A stretch of 64,000 nucleotides of DNA from Streptomyces musisoli (GCF_016741855.1 NZ_JAERRH010000003.1:558001-622000); one strand, 5' to 3'. Positions 17,169 to 26,630 are shown, numbered from the stretch's first letter. Made by a program: numbers and translations. The notes: a model not told the origin generated them from the sequence alone.

Positions 17169-17996
17169 ATGCGCAAGCTCGCCATAGGCACCGCCCTGTC
17201 CGGTGCCCTGGCCCTGGCCGGCCTGGCCGCGCCCGCCGCGTCGGCGGCCGGTACGCCGGACCTGAAGTTCTCCGGCGTGACCGTGAACCACGGCAAGCCG
17301 GTCGTGGTCGGCGCCGCCAAGACGGTGACCGTGCCGGTCTCGTACACCCTGACCCGGCCCAAGAACCTGGTCATCGACCAGGACAAGACCGTGCAGGCGG
17401 TGATGCTGTACCGCGGCACCCTGAAGTCGATGGACAACGACCTGGGTCCGGACACCCCGCCCGTCTGCAAGACGACCGTCACGACCGACACCACGGTCAC
17501 CGAGAGCTGCACCGAGAAGATCGCCGCCGACCCGGGCATGTCGCTGTACGAGGGCACCGACGCCGGCACCTGGAAGGCGGCCGGCATCTACGTGCACAGC
17601 GACGAGAGCGTCTCGGACGACTACCTGCACAGCGAGAACGAGGTGACGGCCTGGGGCAACCTGGCCTCCGTGAAGGTGCTGCGCGCCGCGCGGCTGACCA
17701 CGGACGCCGCCCCGGAGCCCGTGGTGAAGGGCAGGACGCTGACCGTCAAGGGCAAGCTGACGCGCGCCGACTGGGCGACCGGCAGGTACACCGGTTACCT
17801 GAACCAGAAGGTCGTCCTCCAGTTCAAGCCGGACGGCGGCTCGTACGCGAACGTCAAGACGATCACCTCCGGCACCGGCGGCGCCCTGTCCACCACGGTG
17901 AAGGCGACCCGGAGCGGCGGCTACCGCTTCGTCTTCGCCGGTACGGCCACCACGGCCGCGAAGACGGCCGTCGGCGACCACGTGACGGTCAAGTAG
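17169..17996 (+). CDS. Secreted protein with Ig-like C-terminal domain
   Basis: A 275-residue secreted protein. The signal peptide covers residues 1-29 (RKLAIGTALSGALALAGLAAPAASAA). Two beta-rich parts follow: an N-terminal domain with one pair of cysteines (around PPVCKTTVT and ESCTEKIA), and a C-terminal domain starting near VVKGRTLTVKGKLTRADW. The second part has the alternating pattern of bacterial Ig-like domains (SGGYRFVFAG). Similar Streptomyces proteins are sometimes called calcium-binding, but I see no EF-hand. The start at 17169 is chosen because the signal peptide begins there. Confidence 0.8.
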   Translation: MRKLAIGTALSGALALAGLAAPAASAAGTPDLKFSGVTVNHGKPVVVGAAKTVTVPVSYTLTRPKNLVIDQDKTVQAVMLYRGTLKSMDNDLGPDTPPVCKTTVTTDTTVTESCTEKIAADPGMSLYEGTDAGTWKAAGIYVHSDESVSDDYLHSENEVTAWGNLASVKVLRAARLTTDAAPEPVVKGRTLTVKGKLTRADWATGRYTGYLNQKVVLQFKPDGGSYANVKTITSGTGGALSTTVKATRSGGYRFVFAGTATTAAKTAVGDHVTVK

Positions 17997-18001
17997 GTCA
18001 C

Positions 18002-18022
18002 CGGGGGCGGACCACGCCCCCG
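18002..18022 (+). terminator. Stem-loop after the secreted Ig-like protein gene
   Basis: An 8-bp perfect stem (cgggggcg/cgcccccg) with a 5-base loop, starting 6 bases past the stop codon. Confidence 0.65.
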
Positions 18023-18090
18023 CCACCGGCGCCCGACGCCCCCCGGAGCTCCCGAGGCCCCCAATGCCTCCGACGCCCCCGGCGCTCCCG

Positions 18091-18128
18091 ACGCCCCCGA
18101 GGTAACGACTCTGTTGCCTCGGGGGCGT
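18091..18128. terminator. Long stem-loop, second terminator
   Basis: A 16-bp stem with one G-T wobble (acgcccccgaggtaac / gttgcctcgggggcgt) around a 6-base loop, upstream of the ROK gene. It insulates the sugar operon from the preceding gene. Confidence 0.7.
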
Positions 18129-18177
18129 TGTCTATTGACGCCCCCTTCGTCCTCGGCTTACGTTCCTCCCACCCGAA

Positions 18178-18192
18178 TAGGAAACTTTCCTA
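18178..18192. promoter_or_regulatory. ROK operator candidate
   Basis: A perfect 15-base inverted repeat, taggaaa-c-tttccta, 92 bases upstream of the ROK gene. Dyads of this AGGAAA/TTTCCT type are typical of ROK/NagC-Mlc family operators in Streptomyces, so autoregulation is likely. Confidence 0.7.
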
Positions 18193-18283
18193 ACAGTGAT
18201 CTCCGTGCGGCCGGTGATCAAGGCTGGACGCCACGCCCGGGACACTGAGAAGCTGAGCGGCTGGAAAGGCAGGTGTCGACCCC

Positions 18284-19495
18284 ATGGCAGGAACCGCCGG
18301 TACGCCGGGCACCCCACGCGTCCTGCGCGCCATGAACGACCGCGCCGCCCTGGACCTGCTCCTGGAGCACGGGCCGCTGTCACGCACCCGCATCGGCAAG
18401 CTCACCGGCCTGTCCAAGCCCACCGCCTCGCAGTTGCTGGCCCGCCTGGAGGCGGCCGGACTGGTCCGGGTCACCGGCACCAGCGAGGGCCGGCCGGGCC
18501 CCAGCGCCCAGCTGTACGCGGTCCATCCCGGCGCCGCGTACGCCGCCGGGCTCGACGTCACCCCGGACCGCATCCGCGCCGCGGTCGCCGACATCACCGG
18601 CCGCACCGTCGGCGAGCACGAACTGCCCACTCCCGGCCGGCGCCCGGCACAACCGGTCGTCCAGCAGGTCACCGACGCCCTCGACGGCGCCGTCAAGGCC
18701 GCCGGGCTCGCCCGGTCCGACGTGCACCGGCTGGTCATCGGCACCCCCGGCGCCTTCGACCCCAACACCGGGCGGCTGCGCTACGCCTCCCACCTGCCCG
18801 GCTGGCACTCCCCCGCGCTGCTCGACGAACTCGCGGCGGCGCTGCCCATGCCGGTGGAGTACGAGAACGACGTCAACCTCGCCGCCATCGCCGAACAGCG
18901 GCTCGGCGCGGCCCGCGGCCACGCGGACTTCGTGCTGCTGTGGAACGAGGAGGGCCTCGGCGCCGCCCTGGTCCTCGGCGGCCGGCTGCACCGCGGCTGG
19001 ACCGGCGGCGCCGGCGAGGTCGGCTACCTGCCGGTGCCGGGCACCCCGCTGGTACGGCAGGTAGCCAAGGCCAACAGCGGCGGCTACCAGGAGCTGGCCG
19101 GCTCCCAGGCCGTACCGAGGCTGGCCCGCGAACTCGGCATCCCCGACGTGCCGTCGGGGCCGCACAGCGAAGTCGCCGCCGAACTCGTGGCACGCGCCGC
19201 CGACCACACGAGCGGCCCGCACCGGGAACTCCTCCAGGCCTACGCCACCCGGCTGGCCACCGGTCTCGCCTCGCTCGTCTCCGTCCTCGACCCCGAACTC
19301 GTCGTCCTGAGCGGCTCCGCGCTGACGGCCGGCGGCGAGGTGCTGCGCGCCCTCGTCCAGGCCGAGCTGGAGGAACTGGCCGCGGCCCGGCCCCGGCTGG
19401 TCGTCGGCGACGTCCGCGAACACCCCGTACTGCGCGGCGCGCTGGAGTCCGCGCTCGCCGCCACCCGCGACGAGGTCTTCGACACCTCGCGCTGA
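18284..19495 (+). CDS. ROK-family transcriptional regulator of the sugar operon
   Basis: A 403-residue ROK (repressor, ORF, kinase) regulator. The N-terminal winged helix-turn-helix is at residues 15-75 (RAALDLLLEHGPLSRTRIGKLTGLSKPTASQLL), followed by a sugar-kinase-like domain. The ATP-site Gly motif of true kinases is not evident. The effector-binding GTPGAFDP and EYENDVNLAAIAEQ segments are present. The CXCGXXGC-type zinc motif common in ROK repressors is lacking; the corresponding region reads GAGEVGYLPV, so metal binding is probably lost. A matching dyad operator lies upstream. The ABC importer follows 57 bases downstream. Confidence 0.93.
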   Translation: MAGTAGTPGTPRVLRAMNDRAALDLLLEHGPLSRTRIGKLTGLSKPTASQLLARLEAAGLVRVTGTSEGRPGPSAQLYAVHPGAAYAAGLDVTPDRIRAAVADITGRTVGEHELPTPGRRPAQPVVQQVTDALDGAVKAAGLARSDVHRLVIGTPGAFDPNTGRLRYASHLPGWHSPALLDELAAALPMPVEYENDVNLAAIAEQRLGAARGHADFVLLWNEEGLGAALVLGGRLHRGWTGGAGEVGYLPVPGTPLVRQVAKANSGGYQELAGSQAVPRLARELGIPDVPSGPHSEVAAELVARAADHTSGPHRELLQAYATRLATGLASLVSVLDPELVVLSGSALTAGGEVLRALVQAELEELAAARPRLVVGDVREHPVLRGALESALAATRDEVFDTSR

Positions 19496-19552
19496 GCCCG
19501 CGCACCCCGGTAGCACCTCCCCTCCGCCCGCCCGCCCCTGGGAGACCTCGCC

Positions 19553-20899
19553 ATGCCCGAAGTCATACCGTCGATCGCCCGAAAAGCGGCCTTTGCCCTG
19601 ACCGCGTCGCTGGCCCTGCTCACCACCGCCTGTACCGGCCAGTCCGGCTCGGGCGCCTCGGACGACCCGTCGAAGGACACGACGATCAACTTCTGGCACG
19701 CCTGGAGCGCGCCGAACGAGGTGAAGGCGGTCAAGTCGCTCGTCGCCGGCTTCGAACGGGCACACCCCAACATCCACGTGAACGTCGTCGGCAACATGAC
19801 CGACGACAAGATCAACCAGGCGCTGCGCGCAGGCGGCGACAAGGCCCCGGACGTCATCTCCTCCTTCACCACCAACAACGTGGGCAAGTTCTGCTCCTCG
19901 GGCGCGCTGGTGGATCTGAACCCCTTCTTCGAGAAGTCGGGCATCGACCCGGAGGCGACGTTCCCGAAGCCGATGAACGAGTACACCCAGTTCGACGGCA
20001 ACCGCTGCACGGTCCCGCTGCTCGGCGACGCGTACGGGCTCTACTACAACAAGACGGCCTTCGCGAAGGCCGGCATCGCGAACCCGCCGAAGACCTGGTC
20101 GGAACTGGCCGCCGACGCCAGGAAGCTGACGATCCCGCAGGGCGACGGCTACCGGCAGCTCGGGTTCATGCCGAACTACCACGGCTGGGAGTCCACCACC
20201 GAGCACTACCTCGGCCAGTTCTCGCCGACGTACTTCGACAAGGACGGCAAGTCGAACCTCGCCGAGGACCCCGCCTTCGAGAAGGGCTTCACGCTCCAGA
20301 AGAAGCTCGTCGACGACCTCGGCGGATTCCGCAGGCTGGAGAAGTTCCGGGCCACGCTCGGCGACGAATGGGGTCCCAGGCACCCCTTCCACACCGGCCA
20401 GGTCGCCATGCAGCTCGACGGCGAGTGGCGGCTCGGCATGGCCGAGGAGGCCGAGCCGGACTTCGAGATCGGGGTGGCCCCGCTGCCCGTCCCGGACGAC
20501 CAGGCCGACCAGTACGGCAAGGGCTACATCACCGGCACCATCGCGGGCATCGCCGCCACCAGCCACAAGCAGAACGCGGCCTGGGAACTGGTGAAGTACA
20601 TGACGACGGACACGGACGCGGTGGTCGGCTTCGCCAACGGCATCCACAACGTGCCCTCCACGCTCGCCGCGCTGAAGTCCCCGAAGCTGAAGTACGACCC
20701 GCGGTTCAAGACCTTCCTCGACATCGCCGGCAACCCGCACTCCACCACCACGCCCGCCTCGGTCAACGGCGGCGTGTACCTGGTGACGATCCAGCAGTTC
20801 GGCTACGACTACGAGAGCGGCAAGGCCACCGATCTCGAGGCCGGGCTGAGGAAGACGGCCGCGCAGATCGACACGGACATCGCGCAGGCACAGGGATGA
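19553..20899 (+). CDS. Sugar ABC transporter substrate-binding lipoprotein
   Basis: A 448-residue family 1 extracellular solute-binding protein. Residues 1-27 form a lipoprotein signal with the lipobox LTTAC. The mature protein has the two-lobe pattern of oligosaccharide binders (TINFWHAWSAPNEVKAVKSLVAGF near the N-terminus; GYITGTIAGIAATSHKQNAAWELVKYM in the C-terminal lobe). It is the first structural gene after the ROK regulator and its TGA overlaps the ATG of the first permease (ATGA). The downstream GH4 enzyme and kinase point to a disaccharide or amino-sugar ligand, which is inference. Confidence 0.95.
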   Translation: MPEVIPSIARKAAFALTASLALLTTACTGQSGSGASDDPSKDTTINFWHAWSAPNEVKAVKSLVAGFERAHPNIHVNVVGNMTDDKINQALRAGGDKAPDVISSFTTNNVGKFCSSGALVDLNPFFEKSGIDPEATFPKPMNEYTQFDGNRCTVPLLGDAYGLYYNKTAFAKAGIANPPKTWSELAADARKLTIPQGDGYRQLGFMPNYHGWESTTEHYLGQFSPTYFDKDGKSNLAEDPAFEKGFTLQKKLVDDLGGFRRLEKFRATLGDEWGPRHPFHTGQVAMQLDGEWRLGMAEEAEPDFEIGVAPLPVPDDQADQYGKGYITGTIAGIAATSHKQNAAWELVKYMTTDTDAVVGFANGIHNVPSTLAALKSPKLKYDPRFKTFLDIAGNPHSTTTPASVNGGVYLVTIQQFGYDYESGKATDLEAGLRKTAAQIDTDIAQAQG

Positions 20900-21837
20900 G
20901 CGGCGCCACCCTCGCGTCGAGACGCCGGCGCTCGGCCCTGCGCACGCTCGCCTTCATGTCACCGTGGCTCATCGGCTTCGCGGTCTTCTTCGCCTACCCG
21001 CTGCTCTCCACGGTCTACTTCTCCTTCATGCACTACGACGGTTTCCGGCCGCCGGAGTGGAGCGGCGGGAAGAACTGGCGTTACGTCTTCGAGCACTACC
21101 CGCTGTTCTGGCCCGCCCTGCGCAACACGCTGTGGCTGGTCCTGGTGATGGTGAGCCTCCGGGTGGTCTTCGGGCTCGGCGTCGGCCTGCTCATCACGAA
21201 GATCAAGACGGGTACGGGGGTCTTCCGCACCCTGTTCTACCTGCCGTACCTGGCCCCGCCGGTCGCGGCGACCATGGCCTTCGCGTTCCTGCTCAACCCC
21301 GGCACCGGCCCGGTCGACTCGATCCTGGAGAAGACCGGACTGCCCGCGCCGGCCTGGTTCAACGACCCCGCCTGGTCCAAGCCGGCGCTGACCCTGCTGG
21401 CGCTGTGGGGCGTCGGCGACCTGATGGTGATCTTCATGGCCGCCCTGCTCGACGTACCGGCGGAGCAGTACGAGGCGGCCGAGCTGGACGGCGCCTCGGC
21501 CTGGCAGCGGTTCCGGTACGTGACGCTGCCGAACATCTCCCCCATCGTGATGTTCGCGGTCGTCACCGGCGTGATCCAGACCATGCAGTACTACACCCAG
21601 CCGCTGATCGCCGGGAAGGTCGCCTCCGGCGTGATCCAGGGCGCGGGCACCCAGTTCGAGCCCGGCTACCCCGACAAGTCCACGCTCACCCTCCCCCAGC
21701 TCGTCTACAACCTCGGCTTCCAGCGCTTCGACTACGGCTCGGCCTGCGTGGTGGCGCTGGTGCTGTTCGCCCTGTCGATGGCGTTCACCGCGCTGCTGAT
21801 GCGGCGCCGCGGCGGCCTGATCCAGGCAGGTGACTGA
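20896..21837 (+). CDS. Sugar ABC transporter permease (MalF type)
   Basis: A 313-residue inner-membrane permease with six membrane helices. The EAA loop is EAAELDGASAWQRFRYVTLPNISP, the contact site for the ATPase. The ATG overlaps the stop of the binding-protein gene by four bases, giving coupled translation. It pairs with the next permease. Confidence 0.95.
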   Translation: MSGATLASRRRRSALRTLAFMSPWLIGFAVFFAYPLLSTVYFSFMHYDGFRPPEWSGGKNWRYVFEHYPLFWPALRNTLWLVLVMVSLRVVFGLGVGLLITKIKTGTGVFRTLFYLPYLAPPVAATMAFAFLLNPGTGPVDSILEKTGLPAPAWFNDPAWSKPALTLLALWGVGDLMVIFMAALLDVPAEQYEAAELDGASAWQRFRYVTLPNISPIVMFAVVTGVIQTMQYYTQPLIAGKVASGVIQGAGTQFEPGYPDKSTLTLPQLVYNLGFQRFDYGSACVVALVLFALSMAFTALLMRRRGGLIQAGD

Positions 21838-21839
21838 CC

Positions 21840-22733
21840 ATGACCCAGGTACTGGACCCGCCGGTGAAACCGGCGCCGCTCGTCTCCGGGGCCGCACGCA
21901 CCGCCCGCCGCAAGGCGGCGCTGGAGTGGGTCGCGGTCCACGCGCTCGGCGTCGCCGCCGCGCTGTTCTTCACGCTGCCGTTCGTGTTCGTGTTCCTGAC
22001 CTCGCTGATGAGCGACAGCCAGGCGCTCAGCCGGGACCTGGTCCCGCACACCTGGGAGTGGGGCAACTACAAGAGCGTGTTCGACACCCCCGGCTTCCTC
22101 ACCTGGTGGCGGAACACGCTGCTCTACGCCGGCCTGGGCACCGTCTTGACCGTGGTGTCCTCGATCCCGGTGGCGTACGCGCTCGCCAAGTTCCGCTTCC
22201 GGGGCCGCAGTCTCTCGCTCATGCTGGTGATCTCGATGATGATGCTGCCCCCGCAGGTGGTCGTCATCCCGATGTACCTGTTCTGGGCGAAGCAGCTGGA
22301 CCTGTCCGGCACGCTGTGGCCGCTGATCGTCCCGATGGCGTTCGGGGACGCGTTCTCCATCTTCCTGCTGCGCCAGTTCCTGATGACGATCCCGAACGAG
22401 TACCTGGACGCGGCGCGCGTGGACGGCTGCGGTGACCTGCGCACCCTGCTGCGGGTCGTCCTGCCCATGGCGAAGCCGGGGATCGCCGCCGTGGCCCTCT
22501 TCCAGTTCTTCTACGCCTGGAACGACTACTTCGGCCCGCAGATCTACGCGTCGGAGAACCCCGGCGCCTGGACCCTGTCCTACGGCCTGGAGTCCTTCAA
22601 GGGCGCCCACCACACCGACTGGAATCTCACGATGGCCGCGACCGTGCTGGTCATGGCCCCCGTGATCCTCGTGTTCTTCTTCGCCCAGAAGGCGTTCGTC
22701 GAAGGCGTGACGCTCACCGGGGTGAAGGGTTGA
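21840..22733 (+). CDS. Sugar ABC transporter permease (MalG type)
   Basis: A 297-residue permease with six membrane helices and the EAA loop in the form DAARVDGCGDLRTLLRVVLPMAKPG. It starts two bases after the stop of the first permease. No ATPase gene is present in the operon. In Streptomyces such CUT1 importers usually share the ATPase MsiK encoded elsewhere, and that is assumed here. Confidence 0.95.
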   Translation: MTQVLDPPVKPAPLVSGAARTARRKAALEWVAVHALGVAAALFFTLPFVFVFLTSLMSDSQALSRDLVPHTWEWGNYKSVFDTPGFLTWWRNTLLYAGLGTVLTVVSSIPVAYALAKFRFRGRSLSLMLVISMMMLPPQVVVIPMYLFWAKQLDLSGTLWPLIVPMAFGDAFSIFLLRQFLMTIPNEYLDAARVDGCGDLRTLLRVVLPMAKPGIAAVALFQFFYAWNDYFGPQIYASENPGAWTLSYGLESFKGAHHTDWNLTMAATVLVMAPVILVFFFAQKAFVEGVTLTGVKG

Positions 22734-22823
22734 TCCGACTGTGCAGCAACCCCCCGGGAGACGGCCCCCGGACCCCCGGCCGATGAAACGCGTCCCTGAC
22801 ACCCGGAAGCGAGGCAACCTCCA

Positions 22824-24089
22824 GTGAAACTCACCGTGGTCGGCGGAGGCTCGACCTACACACCCGAACTCGTCGACGGCTTCGCCCGCCTCAGGGACAC
22901 CCTGCCCGTCGAGGAACTCGTCCTCGTGGACCCGGCCGCCGAACGCCTGGAACTGGTGGGCGGGCTGGCCCGCCGGATCTTCGCCAGGCAGGGGCACCCC
23001 GGCCGGATCGTCACCACCGACGACCTGGACGCGGGCGTCGACGGCGCCGACGCCGTCCTGCTCCAGCTGCGCGTCGGCGGCCAGGCGGCCCGCGAGCGGG
23101 ACGAGACCTGGCCGCTGGAGTGCGGCTGCATCGGACAGGAGACGACCGGTGCGGGCGGACTGGCCAAGGCCCTGCGCACGGTCCCCGTCGTCCTCGACAT
23201 CGCCGAACGGGTCCGCCGCGCCAACCCGCGCGCGTGGATCATCGACTTCACCAACCCGGTCGGCATCGTCACCCGCGCCCTCCTCCAGGCCGGGCACCGG
23301 GCGGTCGGCCTGTGCAACGTGGCGATCGGCTTCCAGCGGAAGTTCGCGGGACTGCTCGGCACGGCCCCGGCGGATGTGCACCTGGCCCATGTGGGCCTCA
23401 ACCACCTCACCTGGGAAACCGGTGTGCGGCTGGGGGGCCCGGAGGGCGAGAACGTCCTCCCCAAGCTCCTGGCCGAGCACGGCGAGGCCATCGCCGACGA
23501 CCTCCGCCTCCCCCGCGCCCTGCTGGACCGCCTGGGCGTGATCCCCTCCTACTACCTGCGCTACTTCTACGCCCACGACGAGGTCGTCGACGACCTGCGC
23601 ACCAAGCCGTCCCGGGCCGCCGAAGTGGCCGCCATGGAGCGGGAGCTGCTGGCGATGTACGGCGACCCGGCCCTGGACGAGAAGCCGGCCCTGCTGGCCA
23701 AGCGGGGCGGCGCCTACTACTCGGAGGCGGCCGTCGACCTGGCGGCGGCGCTGCTGGGCGGGGGCGGCAGCCCGTACCAGGTGGTGAACACGTTCAACCG
23801 GGGCACGCTGCCCTTCCTGCCCGACGACGCGGTGATCGAGGTCCAGGCGGCGGTCGGGCCGACGGGCCCGGTCCCGCTGCCCGTCCCGGAGCCGGACCCC
23901 CTCTTCGCCGGCCTGATCGCGAACGTGACGGCGTACGAGGACCTGGCTTTGGAGGCGGCCCTGCGCGGCGGCCGGGACCGGGTCTTCCGCGCGCTGCTGG
24001 CCCACCCCCTGATCGGCCAGTACGCCTACGCCGACACCCTCACCGACCGGCTCGTCGCACACAACCGGGAGCACCTGGCGTGGGCCTGA
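22824..24089 (+). CDS. Family 4 glycoside hydrolase, 6-phospho-beta-glucosidase type
   Basis: A 421-residue GH4 enzyme, a family that cleaves glycosides by an NAD+- and Mn2+-dependent redox mechanism in the cytoplasm. The N-terminal dinucleotide site is LTVVGGGSTYTPELVDGF. The metal-binding Cys lies in LCNVAIGFQRK and the metal-binding His in HVGLNHLTWE. The CN..H pattern fits the 6-phospho-beta-glucosidase branch. Translation starts at GTG. The gene is in the ABC sugar operon and overlaps the kinase gene by ten bases, so the kinase may produce the phosphorylated substrate. Activity on unphosphorylated or amino sugars is not excluded. Confidence 0.92.
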   Translation: MKLTVVGGGSTYTPELVDGFARLRDTLPVEELVLVDPAAERLELVGGLARRIFARQGHPGRIVTTDDLDAGVDGADAVLLQLRVGGQAARERDETWPLECGCIGQETTGAGGLAKALRTVPVVLDIAERVRRANPRAWIIDFTNPVGIVTRALLQAGHRAVGLCNVAIGFQRKFAGLLGTAPADVHLAHVGLNHLTWETGVRLGGPEGENVLPKLLAEHGEAIADDLRLPRALLDRLGVIPSYYLRYFYAHDEVVDDLRTKPSRAAEVAAMERELLAMYGDPALDEKPALLAKRGGAYYSEAAVDLAAALLGGGGSPYQVVNTFNRGTLPFLPDDAVIEVQAAVGPTGPVPLPVPEPDPLFAGLIANVTAYEDLALEAALRGGRDRVFRALLAHPLIGQYAYADTLTDRLVAHNREHLAWA

Positions 24090-25105
24090 CCGCACCTGAA
24101 CCTCCGACGGTTCTCGCCATCGACGCGGGCAACAGCAAGACCGACGTGGCCGTGGTCACCGCCGCCGGCGAGGTTTTGGCCACGGCCCGCGGCGGTGGTT
24201 TCCGCCCGCCCGCGGTGGGCGTGCCGGCGGCTCTGGACGCGCTGGCCGAACCGGTCGCGCGCGCCCTGGCGGACGCGGGTGTGCCGTCCGTCTCCCATGT
24301 GTCGGCCTGCCTGGCCAACGCCGATCTCCCGGTGGAGGAGGAGCGGCTGGCGACGGCGCTGCACGCGCGCGCGTGGGGCGCGTCGGTGGAGGTCCGCAAC
24401 GACACCTTCGCGGTCCTGCGCGCGGGCGTCGCCGAACCGCGCGGTGTGGCGGTGGTGTGCGGGGCGGGCATCAACTGCGTGGGCATGCGTCCCGACGGCC
24501 GCACCGCCCGCTTCCCGGCCATCGGCCGGATCTCCGGCGACTGGGGCGGCGGCTGGGGCCTGGCCGAAGAGGCGCTGTGGCACGCGGCCCGCGCGGAGGA
24601 CGGCCGCGGCGAGCCGACCTCGCTCGTCCGTACCCTGCCCGCGCACTTCGGCCTGCCGACCATGTACGCCCTCATCGAGGCGCTGCACCTGGGGGACGTC
24701 GGCCACGACCGCCGGCACGAGCTGGCGCCGGTCCTGTTCGCCACGGCGGCGGACGGCGACCGGGTGGCGCGCGGGCTCGTCACCCGGCTAGCGGAGGAGG
24801 TCACGGTGATGGCCACGGTCGCACTGACCCGCCTGGACCTCCTCGCCGAACACACCCCGGTGCTGCTGGGCGGCGGCGTCCTCGCGGCCGGTCACGCCCA
24901 GCTGAACGACACCGTCCGCGACCTCCTGGCGACCCGCGCCCCCAAGGCCGTCCCGCGTCTGGTCACGGCGAGCCCGGTCCTGGGCGCGGCGCTGCTGGGC
25001 CTGGACCGGCTGGGGGCGGGCGCGGGGGCCCAGGAGCGGGCGCGGGGGCACTGGGAGGCGGGCCGGTCCGGGTCGTCTCGGGAGGGGAGCCGGGCAACAA
25101 TGTGA
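24080..25105 (+). CDS. BadF/BadG-type ATPase, N-acetylglucosamine kinase-like
   Basis: A 341-residue kinase of the ASKHA fold. The phosphate-1 motif is LAIDAGNSKTDVAVV near residue 15, with VCGAGINCVG and the conserved ISGDWGGGWGLAEEAL segment in the middle and VLLGGGVLAAG near the C-terminus. These are the features of GlcNAc/glucosamine kinases. The GTG at 24080 overlaps the GH4 gene in another frame. It probably phosphorylates the imported sugar or a hydrolysis product. Confidence 0.88.
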   Translation: MGLTAPEPPTVLAIDAGNSKTDVAVVTAAGEVLATARGGGFRPPAVGVPAALDALAEPVARALADAGVPSVSHVSACLANADLPVEEERLATALHARAWGASVEVRNDTFAVLRAGVAEPRGVAVVCGAGINCVGMRPDGRTARFPAIGRISGDWGGGWGLAEEALWHAARAEDGRGEPTSLVRTLPAHFGLPTMYALIEALHLGDVGHDRRHELAPVLFATAADGDRVARGLVTRLAEEVTVMATVALTRLDLLAEHTPVLLGGGVLAAGHAQLNDTVRDLLATRAPKAVPRLVTASPVLGAALLGLDRLGAGAGAQERARGHWEAGRSGSSREGSRATM

Positions 25106-25136
25106 CCAGAGGGGGCGGCCCGTCTCGGGAGGCACC

Positions 25137-26588
25137 ATGAGCACATCAGCCGAGCCCAGGGTGTCCGGCCTTGAGGTCCGGTCCATCGACTACGTCCCGC
25201 TCGACGAGCGGCACGGCAAACTCTGGCACCTGGGTCCCCTGTGGTTCATGTCCAACGCCCAGATCGCCACCCTGGCCGTGGGGCTGGTCAGCATCACCCA
25301 GGGCGGCAACCTCGTCTGGTCCCTGCTGGCCATCGTCTCCGGCACGGTGATCGGCACGTTCTTCATGGCGTTCCACTCGGCCCAGGGGCCCCAGCTCGGG
25401 CTGCCGCAGATGATCCAGTCGCGGCCGCAGTTCGGCTACGTCGGCGCCCTGCTGGTGTGGCTCTTCGCGTACGTGCAGTACGCGGGGTTCAACGTCTTCA
25501 ACAGCAGCCTCGCCGCCGACGCGCTGCACACCACGATCCACGGGAGCCTCGGACTGTGGATCGCGGTGGTCACCGTGGTGGCGCTGGTCGTCGCGCTGGT
25601 GGGCTACGACGTCATCCACAAGGCCGAGCGGTTCCTGACGTACACCTTCCTGGTGATCTTCGGGATCTTCACCGTGGGCGTCCTGGTCACCCTGCACTAC
25701 CCGGCGGGCTCCTTCGACCTCGGTGCCTTCCGGTGGACGCCGTTCCTCGCCCAGTTCGGTGTGGTCGCGGGCTACCAGATCAGCTGGGCCATCTACGTCT
25801 CGGACTACTCGCGCTATCTCCCGCCGGACGTGACCGTCCGCAAGACCTTCTACTGGACCTACTTCGGCTCCGCGCTCGGCGGGGTCTGGCTGATGGTGCT
25901 CGGGGCGCTGCTGGCCGCCTGGGCCGGCCGCGACTTCGACACGATCCCGTCGATCGAGGCCGCGGGCGACAAGGTGTTCAGCGGGTTCGGCGCGATCGTG
26001 CTGCTGTTCTCGGCGCTGGGCCTGGTGTCGGTGACCGCGCTGAACATGTACGGCGGGTCGCTGACCCTCATCAGCGCCATCGACTCCTTCCGGCGGGTCC
26101 GGCCGACGCTCGCCGTGCGGCTGGTCACCCTCGTGTTCACCGCGGCGCTCTCCCTCGTCGGCGCGCTGGCCGCGACGTCGAACTTCCTGGCGAACTTCGA
26201 GAACTTCCTGCTGCTCGTGCTCTACCTGTTCATCCCGTGGACCGCGGTGAACCTCATGGACTACTACGTGGTGCGCCGGGGGCACTACGCCATCGCCGAG
26301 ATCTTCAACCCGAACGGCATCTACGGGCGCTGGGGCTGGCACGGCATCATCTCGTACCTGGTCGGCTTCGCCGTCATGATCCCGTTCTTCGCCGTTGGGA
26401 CGCTGTACGTCGGTCCCGCCGCCGAGGCGCTCGGCGGCGCCGACATCTCCCTGTTCATCGGGCTGCCCGTCTCCGCCCTGCTCTACTGGTGGCTGACCCG
26501 GTCGATCGACGTGGCGGCCGAGACGCGCCTGGCCGAGGCGGAGGCGGCGGAGCTGGAACAGGCCGCCCACGAACACCGGGAGCCCTGA
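25137..26588 (+). CDS. NCS1-family purine/cytosine permease
   Basis: A 483-residue membrane protein of the nucleobase:cation symporter-1 family with about 12 hydrophobic segments. Family features include LGPLWFMSNAQIATLAVG in helix 1, the RPQFGYVGALLVWLFAYVQY stretch, and SWAIYVSDYSRYLP in the middle. It lies 31 bases downstream of the kinase gene and could be co-transcribed with the sugar operon. Family members import cytosine, purines, allantoin, hydantoins or thiamine precursors. The substrate here is unknown. Confidence 0.92.
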   Translation: MSTSAEPRVSGLEVRSIDYVPLDERHGKLWHLGPLWFMSNAQIATLAVGLVSITQGGNLVWSLLAIVSGTVIGTFFMAFHSAQGPQLGLPQMIQSRPQFGYVGALLVWLFAYVQYAGFNVFNSSLAADALHTTIHGSLGLWIAVVTVVALVVALVGYDVIHKAERFLTYTFLVIFGIFTVGVLVTLHYPAGSFDLGAFRWTPFLAQFGVVAGYQISWAIYVSDYSRYLPPDVTVRKTFYWTYFGSALGGVWLMVLGALLAAWAGRDFDTIPSIEAAGDKVFSGFGAIVLLFSALGLVSVTALNMYGGSLTLISAIDSFRRVRPTLAVRLVTLVFTAALSLVGALAATSNFLANFENFLLLVLYLFIPWTAVNLMDYYVVRRGHYAIAEIFNPNGIYGRWGWHGIISYLVGFAVMIPFFAVGTLYVGPAAEALGGADISLFIGLPVSALLYWWLTRSIDVAAETRLAEAEAAELEQAAHEHREP

Positions 26589-26601
26589 GCGGCCGCGGGC
26601 A

Positions 26602-26630
26602 CCGGGCGCGCCCTCCCGGCCGGCGCCCGG
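26602..26630 (+). terminator. Stem-loop after the NCS1 permease gene
   Basis: An 8-bp perfect stem (ccgggcgc/gcgcccgg) with a 13-base loop, 13 bases after the stop codon. It separates the sugar/permease operon from the PknG operon. Confidence 0.5.

Noticed and set aside
18196..20890. Very long plus-strand frame running through the ROK and binding-protein genes into the permease
   Set aside because: Only the part from 20896 is a real protein (permease); the upstream part is an out-of-frame reading of the ROK and binding-protein genes.
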